A stretch of 64,000 nucleotides of DNA from Hydrogenophaga sp. (GTDB taxonomy: Bacteria; Pseudomonadota; Gammaproteobacteria; Burkholderiales; Burkholderiaceae_C). Made by a program: the position numbers and the translations under genes. The DNA is taken from positions 1 to 64,000 of the forward strand of contig NZ_JAHBZK010000009.1 of the NCBI RefSeq assembly GCF_019635465.1, written 5' to 3'. Position 1 is the stretch's first letter. The number at the start of each line of letters is the position of its first letter. A model generated the notes under the pieces. The model was given only the letters and a program-made list of their open reading frames with translations. It did no database searches and was not told where the DNA came from. Positions 46,020-59,611 of the stretch are shown piece after piece.

Positions 46020-47819
46020 CTAGGCCTTGGCTTTGACGTAGCGCCCGGGCGCCGGCTCGATGGCGCTGTAGGCCTTGCCACGGCCGTAGGTCTTGGGAGC
46101 GGGGATCTGTTTGCCGGCTTGCGGCTTGAGCCAGGCCGACCAGTCGCCCCACCAGCTGCCGGGGTGTTCGGTGGCGCTGGCGATCCAGTCCTTGACGTCC
46201 TTGGGAAAGCTGGCGCCGGCGCTGGTCCAGTGGCTGCGTTTGCCCTTGCTGGCGGGGTTGATCACGCCGGCGATGTGGCCGGACGCCCCCATGACGAAGC
46301 GCTTCTTGCCCGGGAACAGCTGCGTGCTGCCGTAGGCGCCACCAATGGGCACGATGTGGTCCTCGCGCGAGCCATAGATGTAGACCGGCTGCTTGACCTT
46401 GCGAAAGTCGATCTTCTGCCCGCACACCGTGACCGCACCCGGCTTCACCAGATCGTTCTGCAGGTACATGTGGCGCAGGTACCAGTGGTAATAGGGTCCA
46501 GGCAGGTTGGTGCTGTCGGAGTTCCAGTACAGCAGGTCGAAGGGCGGCGGCGTCTCGCCCTTGAGGTAGTTGCCGACCACGTAGTTCCACACCAGATCAT
46601 TCGGCCGCAGAAAGCTGAAGGTGGTGGCGAGGTCGCGCCCGGGCATGAGACCGCCGTTGGCGAACTGCATCTCACGGAACTTGACGAAGTTCTCGTCAAT
46701 GAAGACGTCGAGCACACCGGTGTCGGTGAAGTCGAGCAAGGTGGTGAGGAAGGTGGCGCTGTGCACCGTCTGCTCACCGCGGCCTGCCAGCACGGCCATC
46801 GCCGTGCCCAGCATGGTGCCGCCCACACAGAAGCCCAGAGCATTGATGTCGGGCTTGCCGGCGATGTCGCGCACCACGTCGATGGCCTTGATGACCGCGT
46901 CCTCGATGTAGTTGTCCCAGGTCTTCTGGGCCAGCGATTCGTCCGGGTTGCGCCAGCTCACGACGAACGTGCGATGGCCCTGCTCCACCGCATAGCGGAT
47001 GAAGGAGTTCTCGGGCTGCAGATCGAGGATGTAGAACTTGTTGATGCAGGGCGGCACCAGCAGGAAAGGCCGCTCGTACACCTTGGCCGTGAGCGGCTTG
47101 TATTCGATGAGCTGGAAGAGCTCGTTCTCGAACACCACCGCGCCTTCGGTGGTGGCCACGTTCTTGCCCACCTCGAAGACGCTTTCGTCGGTCATCGAGA
47201 CATGGCCTTGCTTCATGTCGTGCAGCAGGTTGGCCATGCCCTTGGCAATGCTCTCGCCCTGGGTGTCGATGGCCTTCTTCTGCGCCTCGGCGTTGAACGC
47301 CAGGAAGTTGCTCGGCGCGCTGGCGTCGATCCACTGCTGCACGGCAAACCGCACCCGGGCGCGCGCCTTGGCATCGCCCTGCACCGCATCGGCCAGGGCC
47401 ATCAGCGTGCGAGCGTTGAGCAAATAGGTGGCCGCGGTGAAGGCCGCCACCGGGTTGGTGGCCCAGGCATCGCTGGCAAAACGGCGGTCGCCCGCGGGCT
47501 TGGCCTCAAGCCCCTGGTTCCAGAGACCGACGGCCTCCTTGAGGTAGTTCTGCTGGATCTCGAGCAACGCCGCCGGGTCGAGCGACACCGACTGGCCTGC
47601 GGCCTGCTGGAACAGGTCCTGCAGCGCCGGCATGCCCATGGCGTTGATGCCCGGCTGGGCGGGCATGAAGGCCTGAAAGGCACCGAAGGGATTCGGGGTG
47701 GTGGCCGTGGCGCCGGGCAGCGACTGCGCCATCTGCGTCCACTGCTGTACCAGGTTCTGCTGGAAATTCTGTGCCGCCTGCGCCCAGTCAGGGGTGTCAT
47801 TCTTCTTGCCCGAAGCCAT
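46020..47819 (-). CDS. phaC: Class I polyhydroxyalkanoate synthase
   Basis: 599 residues, normal for class I. The lipase-like box GFCVGG places the catalytic cysteine at 331. The N-terminal region with NPFGAFQAFMPAQPG and the core NWRNPDES-type sequence (VSWRNPDESLAQKTWDNYI) are typical. It polymerises (R)-3-hydroxyacyl-CoA into granules in the cytoplasm. GAGGAG lies six bases before ATG 47819. It is first in phaC-phaA-phaB and divergent from a small membrane-protein gene. Confidence 0.96.
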   Translation of the reverse strand: MASGKKNDTPDWAQAAQNFQQNLVQQWTQMAQSLPGATATTPNPFGAFQAFMPAQPGINAMGMPALQDLFQQAAGQSVSLDPAALLEIQQNYLKEAVGLWNQGLEAKPAGDRRFASDAWATNPVAAFTAATYLLNARTLMALADAVQGDAKARARVRFAVQQWIDASAPSNFLAFNAEAQKKAIDTQGESIAKGMANLLHDMKQGHVSMTDESVFEVGKNVATTEGAVVFENELFQLIEYKPLTAKVYERPFLLVPPCINKFYILDLQPENSFIRYAVEQGHRTFVVSWRNPDESLAQKTWDNYIEDAVIKAIDVVRDIAGKPDINALGFCVGGTMLGTAMAVLAGRGEQTVHSATFLTTLLDFTDTGVLDVFIDENFVKFREMQFANGGLMPGRDLATTFSFLRPNDLVWNYVVGNYLKGETPPPFDLLYWNSDSTNLPGPYYHWYLRHMYLQNDLVKPGAVTVCGQKIDFRKVKQPVYIYGSREDHIVPIGGAYGSTQLFPGKKRFVMGASGHIAGVINPASKGKRSHWTSAGASFPKDVKDWIASATEHPGSWWGDWSAWLKPQAGKQIPAPKTYGRGKAYSAIEPAPGRYVKAKA

Positions 47820-47939
47820 GCTTGTCTCCTCAGCTATCGCGAGCGGCCTACAGTGTCGGCCGTTGTCTCCAAAGTGTCTCGAGTATCGCCGCGTCGCCTT
47901 TCACGCAGTTGACGCAGCGCAACAAGTCGAAAGCAAACC

Positions 47940-48233
47940 GTGTACCTGATCGTGATTGGCTGGATGTACGTGGTGCTGATGATGTCGGTGGCCGAGGCCA
48001 CCAACACCACCGGCACCGTGCTCGGCGCCATTGTGACCTTCGTGCTGTATGGGGTACTCCCCGTGGTCATCGTGGTCTATGTGATGCGTTCGCCGCAGCG
48101 TCGACGGGCGATCAAGGCCCAGGAAGCGGCCGAGGATGCGCAGCGGAGGCGGTCACTCGATCCAGATGCAAGCAGCGAAGCGGCCGGTGCTGCCGAGCCG
48201 GGCGGCGTCGCGCCGGTGCGAAAAGAACCGTGA
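47940..48233 (+). CDS. Small two-helix membrane protein
   Basis: 97 residues from GTG 47940. Two hydrophobic segments (about 2-18 and 26-48) are followed by a charged, Ala/Glu/Arg-rich cytoplasmic tail. It is divergent from phaC and its last 81 bases overlap the end of convergent pgeF on the other strand. No family is recognised. Coding is supported by the hydrophobic pattern and frame length, but no clear ribosome site was seen. Confidence 0.6.
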   Translation: MYLIVIGWMYVVLMMSVAEATNTTGTVLGAIVTFVLYGVLPVVIVVYVMRSPQRRRAIKAQEAAEDAQRRRSLDPDASSEAAGAAEPGGVAPVRKEP

Positions 48234-48944
48234 CGGCTGACTGACCGTGCACCAGTCGGCACTGCCGTCGTTGCCGTGGATTGAGGTCACGCCCGCAGTG
48301 ACCAGGCGCTGACAGGCCAGCCCGGGCAGGTCGGCCCACCACTTGCCCGGGGTAGCGTGGGGGCGGAAATGTGCTGCGGCGGTCGGGTCTGCCGAGACAA
48401 AGGCCGCCCGCACCTCGTCGCCAACCTCGAATGCCGTGGGACCAATCGCTGGCCCCAGCCAGGCGATGACCTCGCCGTGCCCCGCTGCGTCGCGCAGGGC
48501 CTGCACCGCGCGCTCCAGCACCCCGCCTGCCAGGCCGCGCCACCCCGTATGTGCCGCGGCCACCGCGCAGCCTTGCGTGTGCGCCAACAGCACCGGCAGG
48601 CAGTCGGCCACCATGATGGTCGCTGCGGTGCCGGGCGCCACCACCAGGGCGGCGTCTGCCACCGTACCGTCGGTGGAGTCGGCATCCAGCGACACCACGT
48701 CGTTGCCATGGACCTGCTGCAGGTACACCGGCCGCGCCGGTGCGCACAGGGTTGCCAGCGTCGCCCGGTTGGCCAGTACTGCCGCGGGATCGTCGCGCAC
48801 GTGGTCGCCCAGGTTGAAGCTGTCGAACGGCGCCACCGACGCGCCCCCTTGCCGGGTGGTGCACAGGGCGCACACACCGCGGGGCGCCGGCCAGTCGGGC
48901 ACAAAGGCCCGGGGTGCCAGGGTCGGCGACGGCGGCAATGCCAT
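48153..48944 (-). CDS. pgeF: Peptidoglycan editing factor / YfiH-type laccase-domain protein
   Basis: 263 residues. LQQVHGNDVV, MVADCLPVLLAHT and AAHTGWRGLAGG are the copper/zinc-type histidine and cysteine motifs of the YfiH family. In E. coli YfiH removes misincorporated serine-type muropeptide precursors; purine-nucleoside activity is also reported for relatives. ATG 48944 shares one base with the maiA stop (TGATG), indicating coupling. Cytoplasmic. Confidence 0.9.
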   Translation of the reverse strand: MALPPSPTLAPRAFVPDWPAPRGVCALCTTRQGGASVAPFDSFNLGDHVRDDPAAVLANRATLATLCAPARPVYLQQVHGNDVVSLDADSTDGTVADAALVVAPGTAATIMVADCLPVLLAHTQGCAVAAAHTGWRGLAGGVLERAVQALRDAAGHGEVIAWLGPAIGPTAFEVGDEVRAAFVSADPTAAAHFRPHATPGKWWADLPGLACQRLVTAGVTSIHGNDGSADWCTVSQPSRFFSHRRDAARLGSTGRFAACIWIE

Positions 48945-49585
48945 CAGGCTTCGGCGTCGGGGCAGGCCGAGGGCTGGGCCTTCTGGAAGGCTTCGTGGGC
49001 CATGCAGTTCTCGAACACCGCCATCGTGCGGCTAAGCCCGCTGAAGTCGGTGTTGAAGCGTTGCCCGTTGAAGATCTGCGGCACCAGGCAGCAGTCGGCC
49101 AGTGTGGGCGTATCACCGTGGCAGAAGCGCCCGGTGGAGCCAGCCGCCAGCTGCTTCTCGAAGGCTTCCAGACCGGTGCGCACCCAGTGGCGGTACCAGG
49201 TGTTCTTGGGCTCTTCCTCGACCTTGAGCTCGCGCACCAGGTACTTGAGCACGCGCAGGTTGTTGATCGGGTGAATCTCGCAGGCCACGATCTGCGACAG
49301 CGCCCGCACCCGGGCCCGGCCCAGGGCGTCCGACGGCAGCAGCGCGGGGGCGGGATGCGATTCATCCAGGTATTCGATGATCGCCATCGACTGCGTCAGT
49401 CGCGTGCCATCGTCGAGCTCCAGCGCCGGCACCAGGCCCTCGGAGAGGATGTCGGACCAACCGGCCTGCTTGTGCTCGCCCTTGGCGATGTGCACCGGCA
49501 CGTACTCGTAGGGCAGGCCCTTGAGGTTGAGTGCGATGCGCACCCGGAACGAGGCGGAGGAGCGGAAGTAGTTGTAGAGCTTCAT
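48944..49585 (-). CDS. maiA: Maleylacetoacetate isomerase (zeta-class GST)
   Basis: 213 residues. MKLYNYFRSSASFRVRIALNLKG has the SSAS/R motif of zeta glutathione transferases; QSMAIIEYLDE is the GSH-binding cis-Pro/Ser-Glu region. It isomerises maleylacetoacetate to fumarylacetoacetate, or maleylpyruvate in other pathways, with glutathione. No other tyrosine-degradation genes are present. It lies 40 bp downstream of the Old Yellow Enzyme gene on the same strand. Confidence 0.88.
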   Translation of the reverse strand: MKLYNYFRSSASFRVRIALNLKGLPYEYVPVHIAKGEHKQAGWSDILSEGLVPALELDDGTRLTQSMAIIEYLDESHPAPALLPSDALGRARVRALSQIVACEIHPINNLRVLKYLVRELKVEEEPKNTWYRHWVRTGLEAFEKQLAAGSTGRFCHGDTPTLADCCLVPQIFNGQRFNTDFSGLSRTMAVFENCMAHEAFQKAQPSACPDAEA

Positions 49586-49625
49586 GGACCCCGAGGATAA
49601 ACCTCGGGAGGTGTCTCATCAGGGC

Positions 49626-50732
49626 TCAGGCCTGTGCCATCGTCGGGTAGTCGGTGTAGCCGTTCTCGCCGCCACCGTAGAAGGTGCTGCGCTCGGGCGT
49701 GTTGAACGGTCCGCCGCGCTGCAGGCGGGCCACCAGGTCCGGGTTGGCAATGAAGGGCTTGCCAAAGGCCACCAGGTCGGCGCCGTCGCGCAGCGATTGT
49801 TCGGCCAGCGGCAGGTCGTAGCCGTTGTTGACCATCCAGGCGCCCCGGCCACCGGCATCGCGCCAGGCCTGGCGCAGCGCGGCGTAGTCAAAGGGGCGGC
49901 CCTCCACCTCGCGCGGGCCACCCGTGGCGCCTTCGATCACGTGCACATAGGCCAGGCCCAGGGGGCCGAGTTTGCGCACCAGGTACTCGAACAAGGCTTG
50001 CGGGTCGGCGTCCACGACGTCGTTGGCCGGGGTGACCGGCGACAGGCGAATGCCCGTGCGGCCCGCGCCGATGGCACCGGTCACCGCCTGCACCACCTCC
50101 AGCAACAGGCGCGCGCGGTTGGGAATCGATCCACCGTAGGCGTCGGTGCGGTGATTGGCGCCGGTCTTGAGGAACTGGTCAAGCAGGTAGCCGTTGGCCG
50201 CGTGAATCTCGACGCCATCAAAACCCGCCTCAATGGCGGCCAGCGCGGCGCGCCGGTAGTCCTCGACGATGCCGGGCAGTTCGCCCGCGTCCAGCGCGCG
50301 CGGCTCGGACACGTCCACGAAGGTCGGCTTGCCCTCAACGATCAGCACGGTCTTGGTGTTGGCGCGAATGGCCGAGGGCGCGACCGGCGCGCCCTTGCCC
50401 GGCTGCAGCTCGGTGTGCGACACGCGGCCCACGTGCCACAGCTGGGTGACGATGCGCCCGCCAGCGGCGTGCACGGCATCGGTCACCTGCTTCCAGCCGG
50501 CAATCTGCTCGGGGCTGTAGAGCCCCGGCACGTCGGCATAGCCCTGCCCCTGGTGGCTGATGGCGGTGGCTTCGGTGATGAGCAGGCCGGCGCTGGCGCG
50601 CTGGCGGTAATAGGTGGCCATGAGGGGCGTGGGCACCGCACCCGGCGCGCGGTTGCGCGTGAGCGGCGCCATCACGACGCGGTTGGCCAGTTTCAGATCG
50701 CCCGCGGTGGCGGGCTCGAACAAGGTGGTCAT
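49626..50732 (-). CDS. Old Yellow Enzyme family alkene reductase (NemA-like)
   Basis: 368 residues. NRVVMAPLTRNRAPGAVPTPL is the FMN-binding start, GVEIHAANGYLLDQFL provides the substrate-binding H-x-x-N pair, and YGGSIPNRARLLLEV follows. It reduces activated C=C bonds such as N-ethylmaleimide or 2-cyclohexenone with NAD(P)H. The ATG has AGGAG about eight bases upstream and begins MTTLFEPA. The physiological substrate is unknown. Confidence 0.92.
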   Translation of the reverse strand: MTTLFEPATAGDLKLANRVVMAPLTRNRAPGAVPTPLMATYYRQRASAGLLITEATAISHQGQGYADVPGLYSPEQIAGWKQVTDAVHAAGGRIVTQLWHVGRVSHTELQPGKGAPVAPSAIRANTKTVLIVEGKPTFVDVSEPRALDAGELPGIVEDYRRAALAAIEAGFDGVEIHAANGYLLDQFLKTGANHRTDAYGGSIPNRARLLLEVVQAVTGAIGAGRTGIRLSPVTPANDVVDADPQALFEYLVRKLGPLGLAYVHVIEGATGGPREVEGRPFDYAALRQAWRDAGGRGAWMVNNGYDLPLAEQSLRDGADLVAFGKPFIANPDLVARLQRGGPFNTPERSTFYGGGENGYTDYPTMAQA

Positions 50733-50850
50733 TGACAAAACTCCTGACGGGGGCAAACGCGCGCATTGTGGAGACCGCCCCCACACCGCGCGGCACCGGC
50801 GCCAATGGCCTTACCTAATGTGCGGGCGCTGGGTCACCCGCTTGCAAAAC

Positions 50851-51393
50851 TCAATCGTCGTCGCTGGAGGCGTCAAGCCCGGGGAACAGCACCTCGGTGA
50901 AGCCAAAGCGCGTGAAGTCGCGAACCCGCATCGGGTACAGCAGGCCCCAGAGGTGGTCGCACTCGTGTTGCACCACCCGCGCGTGAAAGCCCTCGGCCTC
51001 GCGGTCAATGACCGCGCCCGACGCATCGAAGCCCTGATAGCGGATATGCCGCCAGCGCGGCACCACGCCGCGCAGGCCCGGCACCGACAGGCAGCCTTCC
51101 CAGCCATCCTCTTCCTCGTTCGACAGGGCCGTGATCACCGGATTGATCAGCACCGTGCGCGGCACGATGGGTGCATCGGGGTAACGAGGATTGGGCTGGT
51201 CGCTGCCGAAGATGACCACCTGCAAGTCAACGCCGATCTGCGGCGCGGCCAGGCCGGCGCCATTGGCGGCCGCCATGGTGTCCTTGAGGTCGGTGATCAG
51301 CGCATGCAGTTCGGGTGTGTCGAACGCGGTCACGGCCTGGGCGTGGCGCAGCAATCGGGCATCGCCCATCTTCAGCAGGGTGCGAACGGTCAT
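50851..51393 (-). CDS. def: Peptide deformylase
   Basis: 180 residues. All three motifs are present: GAGLAAPQ (45-52), EGCLS (99-103) and QHECDH (142-147), giving Cys and two His as metal ligands. It removes N-formyl groups from new proteins. ATG 51393 begins [11 protein letters not shown]. Context is not the usual def-fmt operon, so this is probably one of two or more deformylases in the genome. Confidence 0.93.
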   Translation of the reverse strand: MTVRTLLKMGDARLLRHAQAVTAFDTPELHALITDLKDTMAAANGAGLAAPQIGVDLQVVIFGSDQPNPRYPDAPIVPRTVLINPVITALSNEEEDGWEGCLSVPGLRGVVPRWRHIRYQGFDASGAVIDREAEGFHARVVQHECDHLWGLLYPMRVRDFTRFGFTEVLFPGLDASSDDD

Positions 51394-51449
51394 GGCGGCT
51401 TGACTTGGTGGGTGCAATGCGCGAAGTTTCGCCCAAACAGGAGACACCC

Positions 51450-54991
<3,542 letters not shown>

Positions 54992-54995
<4 letters not shown>

Positions 54996-57900
54996 GTGGC
55001 TTCCAGCATGCCGGCGGCGGACTCCATGTCCACCGCCACGATGCGCGAGACGCCCTGCTCCTGCATGGTCACGCCGATGAGTTGCTTGGCCATTTCCATC
55101 GCGATCTTGTTGTGGCTGATGAAGAGGAACTGCGTGTCGCTGCTCATCGCGGTGACGAGCTTGGCGTAGCGCTCGGTGTTGGCGTCGTCCAACGGCGCGT
55201 CCACCTCGTCGAGCAGACAGAACGGCGCCGGGTTGAGCTGGAAGATGGCAAACACCAGGGCGATGGCGGTCAGCGCCTTCTCGCCACCCGACAGCAGGTG
55301 AATGGTCTGGTTTTTCTTGCCGGGTGGCTGCGCCATCACCTGGACGCCGGCGTCGAGGATTTCTTCGCCCGTCATCACCAGCTTGGCGTTGCCACCACCG
55401 AACAGCTCCGGAAACATCTTGCCGAAATGCGTGTTGACGGTCTCGAAGGTCGAACCCAGCAGTTCGCGCGTTTCGTTGTCGATCTTCTTGATGGCGTCTT
55501 CGAGCGTGGTGATGGCCTCGGTGAGGTCGGCCATCTGGGCGTCCAGAAATGTCTTGCGCTCGCGCGCAGCGGTGAGCTCGTCCAGCGCGGCCAGGTTGAC
55601 CGCCCCCAGCGCCTGGATGTCGCGGTGCAGGCGGTCGATCTCGCCCTGCAGGCCACTCAGGCGCACATTGCCTTCGGTGATGCTCTGGGCGATGGCCGCA
55701 CGATCGGCCTCGGCCTCGTCGAGCATCTGGCTGTACTGCTCCACGCCCAGGCGCGCGGCCTGCTCCTTGAGCTGGAAATCGGTGATGCGGCTGCGCAGCG
55801 GCTCCAGCTCGCGCTCGAGCTGCAGGCGGCGCTCGTCGCTGGCGCGCAGCTTCGTGGTCAGGTCGTCGTACTGGCTGCGCAAGGCCGCCAGCGCCTGCTC
55901 GCGCTCGGTCTTGGCGGCCAGGGCGCTTTGCAGACCAGCCTGGGCCGCGGCGTCGCTGAGGCGGGCGAACTCGTCGCGGGCGCGCTGCTCCTCGTCGATC
56001 AGCGATTTCTCCTGCTGGCCAGCGGTGTCGATGGCGCGCTGCAACTCGGCCTGGCGCGCCTGCAGGCTGCGCAGCGAGAAGGTGGCCTCCTGGGCGGTGC
56101 GCTCCAGCGAGCGTTGCTGCTCGCGCGCCTGGTTGAGCTTGCGCTCGGCCTCGATGACGGTGTCGTCGAGCTGGGCATGGCGCTCCTGGCTGTCGGCCAG
56201 CTGCATGTCGAGCTCCTCGAACCGCGCCTCGGCCGTCACGCGCCGCTCCTGCAGCGATTCCAGCTGGGCATCCACCTCGGCCAGATCACTGTCGATCTGC
56301 TCACTGCGCGCGCGCGCCTGCTCGGCTTGCTGCGTCAGGCGCAAGGCCTCGACCTGCAGCTCGTGCGCGCGACCCTGTGTTTCGGCGGCTTCACGGCGGG
56401 CTGCGACCAGTCGCTGCGATGCCTCTGAATAAGCCGCCTCGGCGCGCACCAGCCCAGCGCGCGCCTGCTCGGCGATCAGCGCCTGGGCCTTGCTCTGCTT
56501 GTCAAGGTTTTCAATCTCTTGCGCGCGCGCCAGCAGGCCGGCCTGCTCGTTGTCGGGGGCATAGAAGGTGACGCTGTGTGCGCCGACCGCGTGGCCGCCT
56601 GCGACGTAAATGGTCTCTCCGGCCTGCAGCTGGGCGCGCTGCGCCAGCGCTTCGTCCAGGGTGCTGGCGCTGTAGCAACCGCGCAGCCAGCCGCCCAGCA
56701 GCGCCTGCTGCGCCGCGTCGTTGAGGCGCAACCAGCTCGCCAATGGTTTGAGCCCGCCGGACCCAGCGGCAGCGGCTTCGCCCGCAGGCGGTTGATAAAA
56801 CGCCAGGCGCGTGGGCGGCGCGTCGGTGGCAAAGGCGCGCACCATCTCCAGGCGAGAGACCTCCAGCGCGCCCAGGCGCTCGCGCAAGGCGGCTTCGAGC
56901 GCGTTCTCCCAACCGGGCTCGACGTGGATGCGGCTCCACAGGCCCTGCATGCCGTCCAGGCCATGCTTGGCCAGCCAGGGCTTGAGCTTGCCGTCGGTGC
57001 GCACCTTCTCCTGCAAGGCCTTGAGTGCTTCCAGGCGCGCGCTCAGGTCGGCCTGGCGGGCCGATTCGGTGTTGACGGCGGCCTGCGCCTGGCGGCGCGC
57101 TTCGTCCAGCTCGGGTACCTGCTCCTGCAGCTCGTGCAGGCGGGCGTCGGCTTCGTCGGCCTGGGCCTGCGCGGCCTGCAAGGCGCTCTGGGCGTTGGCC
57201 ACCCGCGCCTCGTCGGGCGCGGCCAGGGCATTGCGGTCTGCAGCCAGGCGCTCGCGGCGCTGCGACAGGCTGCGGGTTTGCTCTTCGACGTTGCGCTGCT
57301 CGGCGGCCAGCACCTGGATCTGCTGCTGCACCTGCGACACCGCCACGCGCTGCTCGTTCGAGCGGGCCTGGGCGGCGCGCAGGGTGTCTTCGAGCTGCGG
57401 CAGCGCACCGGCCTGCTCCTCTCCCTGAGCCGCGAGCACGACCGACTGCTCCTCGGCGGCCACGATCTGCTCGGCCAGTTGTTCAATCTCGACCGCGGCG
57501 TCCTGGCTGCGGGTTGACCAGGACGCGATCTGTTCCTTGAGTTGCTGCAGACGCTGCTCGACCCGCTGACGGCCTTCGACCACGAAGCGGATCTCGGCCT
57601 CGAGCTTGCCGACCTCGGCGCTGGCCTCGTAGAGCTTGCCCTGGGCCTGGTTGACCTGGTCACCGGCGGCGTAGTGCGCCTGGCGAATGGTTTCGAGTTC
57701 GCTTTCGATGCGGCGCAGGTCGGCGGTGCGCGACTCCAGGTCGTTGACGGCCTGGGCGGCGTCCTTTTGCACCCGCGCCTGGTCGCTCTCGGCCTCGGCA
57801 CGCCTGAGGAACCACAGCTGGTGCTGCTTGAGCGTGGCGCTGGCGTTGAGTGCGTGGTACTGGGCGGCGACCTCGGCCTGCTTTTCCAGCTTGTCGAGAT

Positions 57901-58510
57901 TGGCGTTGAGCTCGCGCAGGATGTCCTCGACGCGGGTCAGGTTCTCGCGCGTGTCGGCCAGGCGGTGGGCCGTTTCGCGGCGACGCTCCTTGTATTTGGA
58001 GACGCCCGCGGCCTCCTCGAGGAACAGGCGCAGCTCTTCGGGCTTGCTCTCGATGATGCGGCTGATCGTGCCCTGGCCGATGATGGCGTAGGCGCGCGGG
58101 CCCAGGCCGGTGCCCAGAAAGACGTCCTGCACGTCGCGGCGGCGCACCGGCTGGTTGTTGATGTAGTAGCTGCTGGTGCCGTCGCGCGTGAGCACGCGCT
58201 TGACCGCAATCTCGGTGAACTGGCCCCACTGGCCGCCGGCGCGGTGATCGCTGTTGTCGAACACCAGCTCCACACTGGCGCGACTGGCCGGCTTGCGGCT
58301 GGTGGTGCCATTGAAGATGACGTCCTGCATGGACTCGCCACGCAGCTCGGAGGCCTTGGACTCGCCCAGCACCCAGCGCACCGCATCCATGATGTTGGAC
58401 TTGCCGCAGCCATTGGGGCCCACCACGCCCACCAATTGGCCCGGCAGCATGAAATTGGTGGGTTCGGCGAAGGACTTGAAGCCGGAGAGCTTGATCGAGG
58501 TAAGACGCAC
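54992..58510 (-). CDS. smc: Chromosome partition protein SMC
   Basis: 1172 residues. VVGPNGCGKSNIMDAVRWVLGES is Walker A; the C terminus has LLSGGEKALTAIAL (signature) and PFCLLDEVDAPLDD (Walker B). Two long Glu/Ala/Arg-rich coiled coils flank a hinge near residues 500-650. GTG 58510 opens with RLTSIKLSGFKSFA, the usual SMC start, so longer alternatives are rejected. It condenses and segregates the chromosome with ScpA/ScpB. First of the smc-zipA-ligA operon. Confidence 0.97.
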
Positions 58511-58778
58511 GGCGCGATCCGGGGTGGCGGCGATGGCAGGGAGGGGACATCGGCCCGAACAGACCGACGCGGGATGATACCTGCGGGCCCCGGGGCCACC
58601 CCGGCAAGGCCGCCGCCGTGCAGGTATCCACCTGTATCGCGCCGTCGGGCGCAGGCTGAGTGCCAAAGTTCACGGAAGGATTCAACGGATCAGGCAGATC
58701 GACTTACGCGGGGACTGGGCACATGGGAAGCATGCAAACAGAATCCATGCATACCCCCAACCCGTATCACTGCGCAGC

Positions 58779-59540
58779 ATGAATCCTCTCGTCAACACCG
58801 CCTGGGACCCCAGCCTGATCGCCCTGTCGTTCGCCTTCGCTGTCTTCGGCTCCTTCGTCGCCCTTTCCGCAGCCACACGCATCCGCACCGCGCGCGGCGC
58901 CCTGGACTGGAGCAACGTGCTGGCCGTGGGCGTGGCCCTGGGCGGCGTGGGCGTGTGGTCCATGCACTTCATCGGCATGCTGGCCCTGCGCATGGACGTG
59001 GGCAGCAGCTACTCCATGCTGGAGACGTTTGTGTCGCTGCTGGTGGCCGTCGGAGCCACCGCCGGCTCGGTGGCCCTGGCTGCACGCCAGCCCCAGCGCC
59101 TGGGCCGGCTGGTGCTGGCCGGCTTCCTGCTGGGCATGAGCGTGGTGGTCATGCACTACCTGGGCATGTTCGGCCTCAAGATCTACGGCTTCATCTCCTG
59201 GGACGTGGCCCTGGTCGGCGCCTCGATGCTGATCGCCGTGGTGGCCGCCACCGCCGCCCTGTGGCTCGCATTCAACAGCCGGACGCTGGCACATCGCCTG
59301 ATGGCCTCGGTGGTCATGGGCATTGCAGTGTGCGCCATGCACTACACCGGCATGGCCGCAGCCGAATTCGTCTGCACCACCGCCGAGCGCACCGCCATTC
59401 CGCAGGGCACCGGCTTCATCGCCGCCTTCAACCTGCCGACCCTGGTGATTGCCACCACGGTCATGCTCACGGTGCTGTTGTCGCTGGACCAGTTCTACCA
59501 GCACCTGCGCCAGCGCTCGATGCGTCTGCGCAAGGCCTGA
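58779..59540 (+). CDS. Stand-alone MHYT-domain membrane sensor
   Basis: 253 residues with seven hydrophobic helices. Three MHYT-type motifs, SMHFIGM, VMHYLGM and AMHYTGM, face the same membrane side and may bind copper to sense O2, CO or NO, as proposed for the family. The usual fused GGDEF/EAL or kinase output domain is absent; the C terminus is only a short basic tail. ATG 58779. It is divergent from smc across 268 bp and ends before a GC-rich hairpin. Confidence 0.9.
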   Translation: MNPLVNTAWDPSLIALSFAFAVFGSFVALSAATRIRTARGALDWSNVLAVGVALGGVGVWSMHFIGMLALRMDVGSSYSMLETFVSLLVAVGATAGSVALAARQPQRLGRLVLAGFLLGMSVVVMHYLGMFGLKIYGFISWDVALVGASMLIAVVAATAALWLAFNSRTLAHRLMASVVMGIAVCAMHYTGMAAAEFVCTTAERTAIPQGTGFIAAFNLPTLVIATTVMLTVLLSLDQFYQHLRQRSMRLRKA

Positions 59541-59550
59541 GACGCTGACT

Positions 59551-59576
59551 GCCCGCCCCGCCCGAGCGGGGCGGGC
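59551..59576. terminator. GC-rich hairpin after the MHYT gene
   Basis: A perfect 11-bp GC stem (59551-59561 and 59566-59576) with loop ccga, ten bases after the stop. There is no T-run, so it may terminate weakly or protect the transcript end. Confidence 0.6.
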
Positions 59577-59611
59577 CTGAGTGGCCTGGCCTGCGCCGAT
59601 AATCGCCGGCC

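Noticed and set aside
46119-47912. A 597-codon plus-strand frame opposite phaC.
   Set aside because: Antisense shadow of a clear class I PHA synthase; no recognisable domain.
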